Of a DNA stretch of 8,970 nucleotides, positions 5,505 to 8,970 are shown one piece after another. Positions within the stretch are counted from its first letter, which is position 1. Every line of letters begins with the position of its first letter. The stretch comes from QNES01 sp023143415. Lineage in GTDB: Bacteria; Pseudomonadota; Gammaproteobacteria; Beggiatoales; Beggiatoaceae. The DNA lies in the NCBI GenBank assembly GCA_030632725.1, contig DAOVUF010000202.1:1-8970 (forward strand), written 5' to 3'. The translations under genes were made by a program, and so were the position numbers. A model generated the notes under the pieces. The model ran no database searches. It worked only from the letters and a program-made list of their open reading frames with translations, and was not told where the DNA came from.

Positions 5505-5903
5505 ATGTCTATTGAAATTCCAGATAAAAAAGGATTGCGTGAATTTGGATTGATTACTGGCGGCTTATTTGTGGGCTTATTTGGGCTATTATTTCCGTGG
5601 TTATTTAGTTTGGCTTTTCCCAAATGGCCTTGGATTATTGCGGGAGTGCTTTGGGGATTCGCTTTATTGATCCCCAAACATTTAAAATGGATCTATCAAG
5701 GTTGGATGTCCTTCGCGCTGGTATTAGGTTGGATAAACACCCGTATTATTTTGGCGATCATGTTTTACTTGATTATGACACCAATGGGCTTAGTCATGCG
5801 TTTGTTTGGGAAAAATGCCATGAAAAATAAGCCATCTGAGTCTGAGAGTTACCGTAATTTAACCCCATCCCGTTCACCTCAACATGTGGAGCGTCCCTTC
5901 TGA
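5505..5903 (+). CDS. SxtJ-family membrane protein
   Basis: This 132-aa inner-membrane protein has hydrophobic segments at about 15-38, 42-57 and 66-97, with a polar, Ser/Arg-rich cytoplasmic-type tail ending VERPF. A short charged N-terminus (MSIEIPDKKGLREFG), the LxxPKHLKWIYQGWM stretch (55-68) and the ERPF-like end are what I associate with SxtJ proteins, which sit beside NodU/CmcH carbamoyltransferases. Its role is unproven; it may recruit or anchor the carbamoyltransferase or its substrate at the membrane (inference). The ribosome site is weak. Its stop shares one base with the start of the DUF5989 gene (TGATG), implying coupled translation. It is separated from the carbamoyltransferase by 521 bp of inserted repeat DNA and has its own promoter candidate at 5394-5421. 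Confidence 0.85.
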   Translation: MSIEIPDKKGLREFGLITGGLFVGLFGLLFPWLFSLAFPKWPWIIAGVLWGFALLIPKHLKWIYQGWMSFALVLGWINTRIILAIMFYLIMTPMGLVMRLFGKNAMKNKPSESESYRNLTPSRSPQHVERPF

Positions 5904-6055
5904 TGTTAGATTTGCTAAAAGACCTTTGGGCATTTATGAAAGAACGCAAGAAATTTTGGCTTGCGCCGATTATTATTGTGTTGTTATTATTAGGCGGACT
6001 GATTGTGTTGACACAAGGTTCAGCCGTTGCGCCGTTTATTTATACGCTCTTTTGA
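5903..6055 (+). CDS. DUF5989 (SxtK-like) small membrane protein, 50 aa
   Basis: The ATG at 5903 overlaps the SxtJ stop by one base and gives a 50-aa protein. It begins MLDLLKDLWAFMKERKKFWL, continues with one hydrophobic membrane segment (about 19-37), and ends QGSAVAPFIYTLF. The layout (short amphipathic basic N-terminus, one transmembrane helix, terminal APFIYTLF) is the recognisable DUF5989 pattern, whose members lie next to SxtJ and a carbamoyltransferase. Its function is unknown. The overlap suggests it is made in fixed ratio with the SxtJ-family protein, perhaps as a membrane complex (inference). It is easy to miss because of its size. Confidence 0.88.
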   Translation: MLDLLKDLWAFMKERKKFWLAPIIIVLLLLGGLIVLTQGSAVAPFIYTLF

Positions 6056-6070
6056 GCTTGATGTTGAATC

Positions 6071-6103
6071 AGACCTGACAGGTTTTGGAAACCTGTCAGG
6101 TCT
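6071..6103. repeat. CCTGACAGG-family hairpin between convergent genes
   Basis: Perfect 15-bp arms with a TGG loop, identical to the hairpin at 2669-2701. It lies between the DUF5989 stop (6055) and the receptor stop (6147), so it may act as a bidirectional terminator, though no T-run follows on either strand. The preceding ATGTTGAATCAGA also precedes the copy near 8811. Confidence 0.85.
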
Positions 6104-6146
6104 AGTTCAGGTATAGTTGTTGTACTACTCCCACTCATTTCAAGAA

Positions 6147-8174
6147 TCAAAAACGATATTTCAATTGCATATAAATCGCCTGTCGCACCTCGTTAGCCCT
6201 GATCGTACTTATACTGTTCCCATTCCCAAATTCGCGGTGGTGTTTATTAAAAAGATTACGTGCCCCTAAACTCAATTCCATATTCTTCCAAGCGTGCCAA
6301 CCTAAACGAATATCAAAACGGGTATAATGTGGCACATTTTGATTAGAGACATTGTCAACATAGTACAATGCTGTGTCTAATTCAAGATTATTTGGCAGAG
6401 TGAATAGTGAACGTAAAGTGGCTTGATGATGGGGCGTATCGTCTTCTTCCATTTCTTTTACAAAATATCGACTCGTCGGATTCAGATGCAATTGTATGTC
6501 TGAGTAACTGTAAGTCGCTATCATTTTCCAACGCTTTAAAATTTCCCAAGAGGCTGACAATTCTAGCCCGTAAACTTCTCCAAACATTTGATTGTCTGGC
6601 TTGATTATGATCGTAGGCGGTGTGCTGATAAAGTCAATCGGTTCACCAGTGCGTAATTTATCATATTTGTTATAAAATAACGAAATATCTAATAAAAAGC
6701 GACAATTTGGATTAAAACGATAACCCAATTCATAAGCCAATAATTCTTCTGATTGAAAATCGTGATTACCGATTATTCGTATGATACCAGCATCAGAGAG
6801 CGTATTGTACTCTATATCTGAATCACTACGCGAGGGAGTACGCACGGCTCTTGAGATGGCTGCCCATAAAATCTGCTTGTCACTCTGTTTCCACAGTAGG
6901 CGAATCGTGGGTTGGATTTCAAAGCCGGAATAGTCATTATGTTCAAACTTTGAGCCGATAATTAGCCGTAAATCCCCAGTGCTTTTATAACCGGGCTGTT
7001 TACTCTCCCCCGCGATTTTAAATTCACTTCTGACAAAGGCACTGAATAATTTATCTTGACGTTTTTTAGGAATATAAGTTAAAATGAATGTATTATCCAT
7101 TTCATCTTTGGAATAGCGAAAACCTAATCCCCAGATAAATTCTTGTTTTTCATTCGGTTGCCAGCGATGTTGAAAATCAAGATCATAAGTATCCCGTATT
7201 TCATCCAATATCAATCTATCCCGTCGTGTGTGATCGTAATAGGTTTGCAATCTAATATCGCCATTGCTAAAATCATGTTGCCACCGGGCTAATAGATTCA
7301 AACCATTAAGATCAACAAAATCATTTTGCTTTTCCTGAAAGACTGATATATTCTGCTTAACAAAGCCATGATAGATATCGCCTTGTACAGTGAGATTATC
7401 CTGTTCACTGGCTCCCCAATCCATCCGAAAACCACCCTGTTTCATTTGCCAATTATCTTGTTGCGCCTCGCCCTGTTCATTGACAAAATGATCATGTTCA
7501 AAAAACTTCCCATAAACCCGATAATAAATATCATTGTTTAATTGTCCACCCTGTCGTACTCCGACAATGGCGCGTTCTTCACCCTGACCAAGATAAGTGG
7601 TTACCAGACTGCCCTGAGTTTTTTTGGCGGATTTGGTGACAATGTTAATAACACCATTCACTGCATTAGCTCCCCATAGTGAACTACCGGGTCCGCGAAT
7701 CACTTCAATACGTTCAACATTTTCTATTAATGTATCTTGGACATCCCAAAAGACTTCTGAACGTAATGGCGTATAAACAGTGCGCCCATCTATCATCACC
7801 AATAATTTACTGGCGTATAATCCATTGAATCCCCGCGCACTGATTGCCCATTTATTGGCACTTACTCTGGCGACTTGTACGCCCGGCACCATTCGCAAGG
7901 CTTCCGGTATGCGAGTGATACCGGCACGACGGATATCTTCTTGGGTAATCACAAATAACGCTGCTGCCGTCTGAGTGAGTTTTTGTACCTTCCGCGCTGC
8001 TAATCCCCCTTTGGGATTAAAAAATTCGACTTCAATTAACTCTTTCAAAGATAATTTCTTTAATTGATTAATAAGGGCACGCCGTTCTATATCCTCATTA
8101 GTGGCATAGCTTGGCATCATCATTGCTAAAAACAATGTTAAGCATCCAACCCTTATGTTTTTTAGTTTAAACAT
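6147..8174 (-). CDS. TonB-dependent outer-membrane receptor
   Basis: This is an outer-membrane, energy-coupled uptake or sensing protein of 675 aa. It has a signal peptide (MFKLKNIRVGC, then a hydrophobic run, cleavage likely after SYA24). A plug domain follows at about 67-184, with VFVITQEDIRRAG... wait-free motifs ALRMVPGVQVAR, WAISARGFNG, LLVMIDGRTVYTPL and RIEVIRGPGSSLWGANAV. A 22-strand-type barrel occupies the rest and ends in aromatic YMQLKYRF, the usual outer-membrane assembly signal. The ATG at 8174 is preferred because it begins a proper signal peptide; an upstream in-frame ATG at 8237 would overlap the preceding gene and bury the signal sequence. No clear ribosome site is seen, so translation may be coupled to the YfiR-like gene 13 nt upstream. 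The ligand cannot be told from the sequence. No Fur-like box or cobalamin riboswitch is evident upstream of the pair. Confidence 0.94.
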   Translation of the reverse strand: MFKLKNIRVGCLTLFLAMMMPSYATNEDIERRALINQLKKLSLKELIEVEFFNPKGGLAARKVQKLTQTAAALFVITQEDIRRAGITRIPEALRMVPGVQVARVSANKWAISARGFNGLYASKLLVMIDGRTVYTPLRSEVFWDVQDTLIENVERIEVIRGPGSSLWGANAVNGVINIVTKSAKKTQGSLVTTYLGQGEERAIVGVRQGGQLNNDIYYRVYGKFFEHDHFVNEQGEAQQDNWQMKQGGFRMDWGASEQDNLTVQGDIYHGFVKQNISVFQEKQNDFVDLNGLNLLARWQHDFSNGDIRLQTYYDHTRRDRLILDEIRDTYDLDFQHRWQPNEKQEFIWGLGFRYSKDEMDNTFILTYIPKKRQDKLFSAFVRSEFKIAGESKQPGYKSTGDLRLIIGSKFEHNDYSGFEIQPTIRLLWKQSDKQILWAAISRAVRTPSRSDSDIEYNTLSDAGIIRIIGNHDFQSEELLAYELGYRFNPNCRFLLDISLFYNKYDKLRTGEPIDFISTPPTIIIKPDNQMFGEVYGLELSASWEILKRWKMIATYSYSDIQLHLNPTSRYFVKEMEEDDTPHHQATLRSLFTLPNNLELDTALYYVDNVSNQNVPHYTRFDIRLGWHAWKNMELSLGARNLFNKHHREFGNGNSISTIRANEVRQAIYMQLKYRF

Positions 8175-8187
8175 AATTATTAGGTTT

Positions 8188-8736
8188 TTATTTTTGAGTT
8201 CGATGAACAATTTTAGCAATAAGTAGCAAATTTGCATCGATTTTTAAACCGGCTGTCATTGCAGTCTCTGGGGCAATATAAAAGCGTATTTTTTTACCTT
8301 GCTTAAAAAATTGAATCATTCCGCCTTGTTTAACAAAATTATTACTATCGCTAACAGTAAGAATAGGATATTGTTTAAGAAAAGTTAAAATCTCGCTCAA
8401 CTGAGATTTTTTAGAAGCACTGATAAACAAGATTTGACAAATCTTAATTTTTTTAATGTTGATGAGGCGTTGTATTTTTACGCGATGTCCATTCACTTTT
8501 TCATTTTCTAGTGCCACATCAATTTCTTTACCAAAGGGATCATCACCCAAAATACAGATATTAAACGGCGCATAGCGATTGGCAAATGCCGATTTTGGCC
8601 ATTTGATGAAATTCGCAAAATTATATAAATACACCGCTTTGACTTGATATTCTTGTGCGATTGGCAAAGCAGCAGATGGCGTATCAAAAAAGAGTAGAAA
8701 TAAGAGAATGCCAAATCGTCGCCAAGGAATCCGCAT
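8188..8736 (-). CDS. YfiR/DUF4154 family periplasmic protein
   Basis: The 182-aa product is exported: MRIPWRR, a hydrophobic core GILLFLLFF, and a likely cleavage near PSAA23. The mature part shows the DUF4154 signature EYQVKAVYLYNFANFIKWP (29-47), then FNICILGDDPFG (58-69), GGMIQFF (138-144) and KIDANLLLIAKIV (165-177). Pseudomonas YfiR is a periplasmic repressor of the diguanylate cyclase YfiN. C61 and C100 have the same 39-residue spacing as YfiR C71 and C110 (from memory); its second disulfide pair is absent here. The ATG at 8736 is chosen over an in-frame upstream start at 8802 because AAGGA (8745-8749) sits 8 nt ahead and a signal peptide begins there. It precedes the receptor gene by 13 nt, probably as one operon. 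No cyclase is in the window, so its partner is unknown. Confidence 0.9.
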   Translation of the reverse strand: MRIPWRRFGILLFLLFFDTPSAALPIAQEYQVKAVYLYNFANFIKWPKSAFANRYAPFNICILGDDPFGKEIDVALENEKVNGHRVKIQRLINIKKIKICQILFISASKKSQLSEILTFLKQYPILTVSDSNNFVKQGGMIQFFKQGKKIRFYIAPETAMTAGLKIDANLLLIAKIVHRTQK

Positions 8737-8744
8737 AATAAAAT

Positions 8745-8749
8745 TCCTT
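8745..8749 (-). promoter_or_regulatory. Ribosome binding site for the YfiR-like gene
   Basis: AAGGA on the minus strand, 8 nt before the ATG at 8736, fixes the start of the YfiR-like gene. Confidence 0.75.
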
Positions 8750-8815
8750 TGTACAGGAAAAAAAATGAAAGTAAGGAATGTGCATGAAATCAATTCCACC
8801 ATGTTGAATCAGATA

Positions 8816-8838
8816 TGACAGGTTTCTAAAACCTGTCA
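8816..8838. repeat. Diverged CCTGACAGG-family hairpin
   Basis: 10-bp perfect arms (TGACAGGTTT, loop CTA) follow ATGTTGAATCAGA, which is also found before the 6071 copy. The outer stem pairs have decayed (AGATA on the left) without compensating changes. It lies upstream of the YfiR-like gene, in its presumed leader or promoter region. Confidence 0.75.
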
Positions 8839-8970
8839 GGTATTTGATGTTTTACCTAAATCCTGCAAGTAAAACTTTACCGCAACTTCCCGACACCATT
8901 TTCAAAAATATGACATCAAATTTTTACAATCAGCCATATTTTTGGTCTGATGAACCTCCTTGAACAAAAA

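Noticed and set aside
3148..6055. A saxitoxin biosynthesis cluster
   Set aside because: Only the carbamoyltransferase, SxtJ and DUF5989 types are present; no polyketide, amidinotransferase or dioxygenase genes of the pathway are seen.
8175..8237. Longer N-terminus of the TonB-dependent receptor from an upstream ATG
   Set aside because: It would overlap the YfiR-like gene by 50 bp and place 21 residues ahead of a normal signal peptide.
8839..8970. Short inverted repeats (AAAAATATG at 8904-8912 with its complement at 8935-8943) and a possible minus-strand promoter
   Set aside because: The repeats are AT-rich and widely spaced, and no convincing -35/-10 pair could be found.

Overview
The window looks like a low-GC gammaproteobacterial chromosome. 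The ferritin is FtnA-like, Fur-type boxes precede it, and the intergenic regions are crowded with long palindromic repeats of the kind I associate with Beggiatoa/Thioploca-type sulfur bacteria (Thiotrichales). The genus assignment is a judgement from style, not a demonstrated match.

Layout. (1) 1-519: a 58-bp tandem repeat with paired hairpins, then an AT-rich stretch, then a control region with two Fur-like boxes. (2) 520-2603, plus strand: a ferritin with an intact ferroxidase centre and a very basic tail; a 48-aa cysteine-rich protein (1183-1329) bracketed by two near-identical hairpins; and a 401-aa coiled-coil DUF2325 protein with its own cysteine cluster. This looks like an iron-storage or metal-handling neighbourhood. 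(3) 2604-3147: a strong terminator nested in a 110-bp inverted-repeat element, a C-terminal scrap of an SGNH/GDSL hydrolase, and a 28-bp tandem repeat with an inverted copy. (4) 3148-6055, plus strand: a NodU/CmcH-type carbamoyltransferase, an SxtJ-family membrane protein and a 50-aa DUF5989 protein. This is the core of the sxtI-J-K cassette first named in saxitoxin clusters, and the SGNH scrap recalls sxtL. The cassette is split by a ~350-bp MITE-like element with terminal inverted repeats and an 8-bp direct repeat. (5) 6147-8736, minus strand: a YfiR/DUF4154 periplasmic protein followed by a TonB-dependent receptor, 13 nt apart and probably one transcript, convergent with the cassette.

How the genes may work together. 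The ferritin stores iron under apparent Fur control, and the two cysteine-rich neighbours may be metal- or redox-linked partners (inference). The carbamoyltransferase cassette probably O-carbamoylates a glycan or small molecule, with the two small membrane proteins acting at the inner membrane (inference). The YfiR-receptor pair is an envelope sensing or uptake unit of unknown ligand. No saxitoxin biosynthesis genes, RNA genes, CRISPR arrays or complete insertion sequences were seen.
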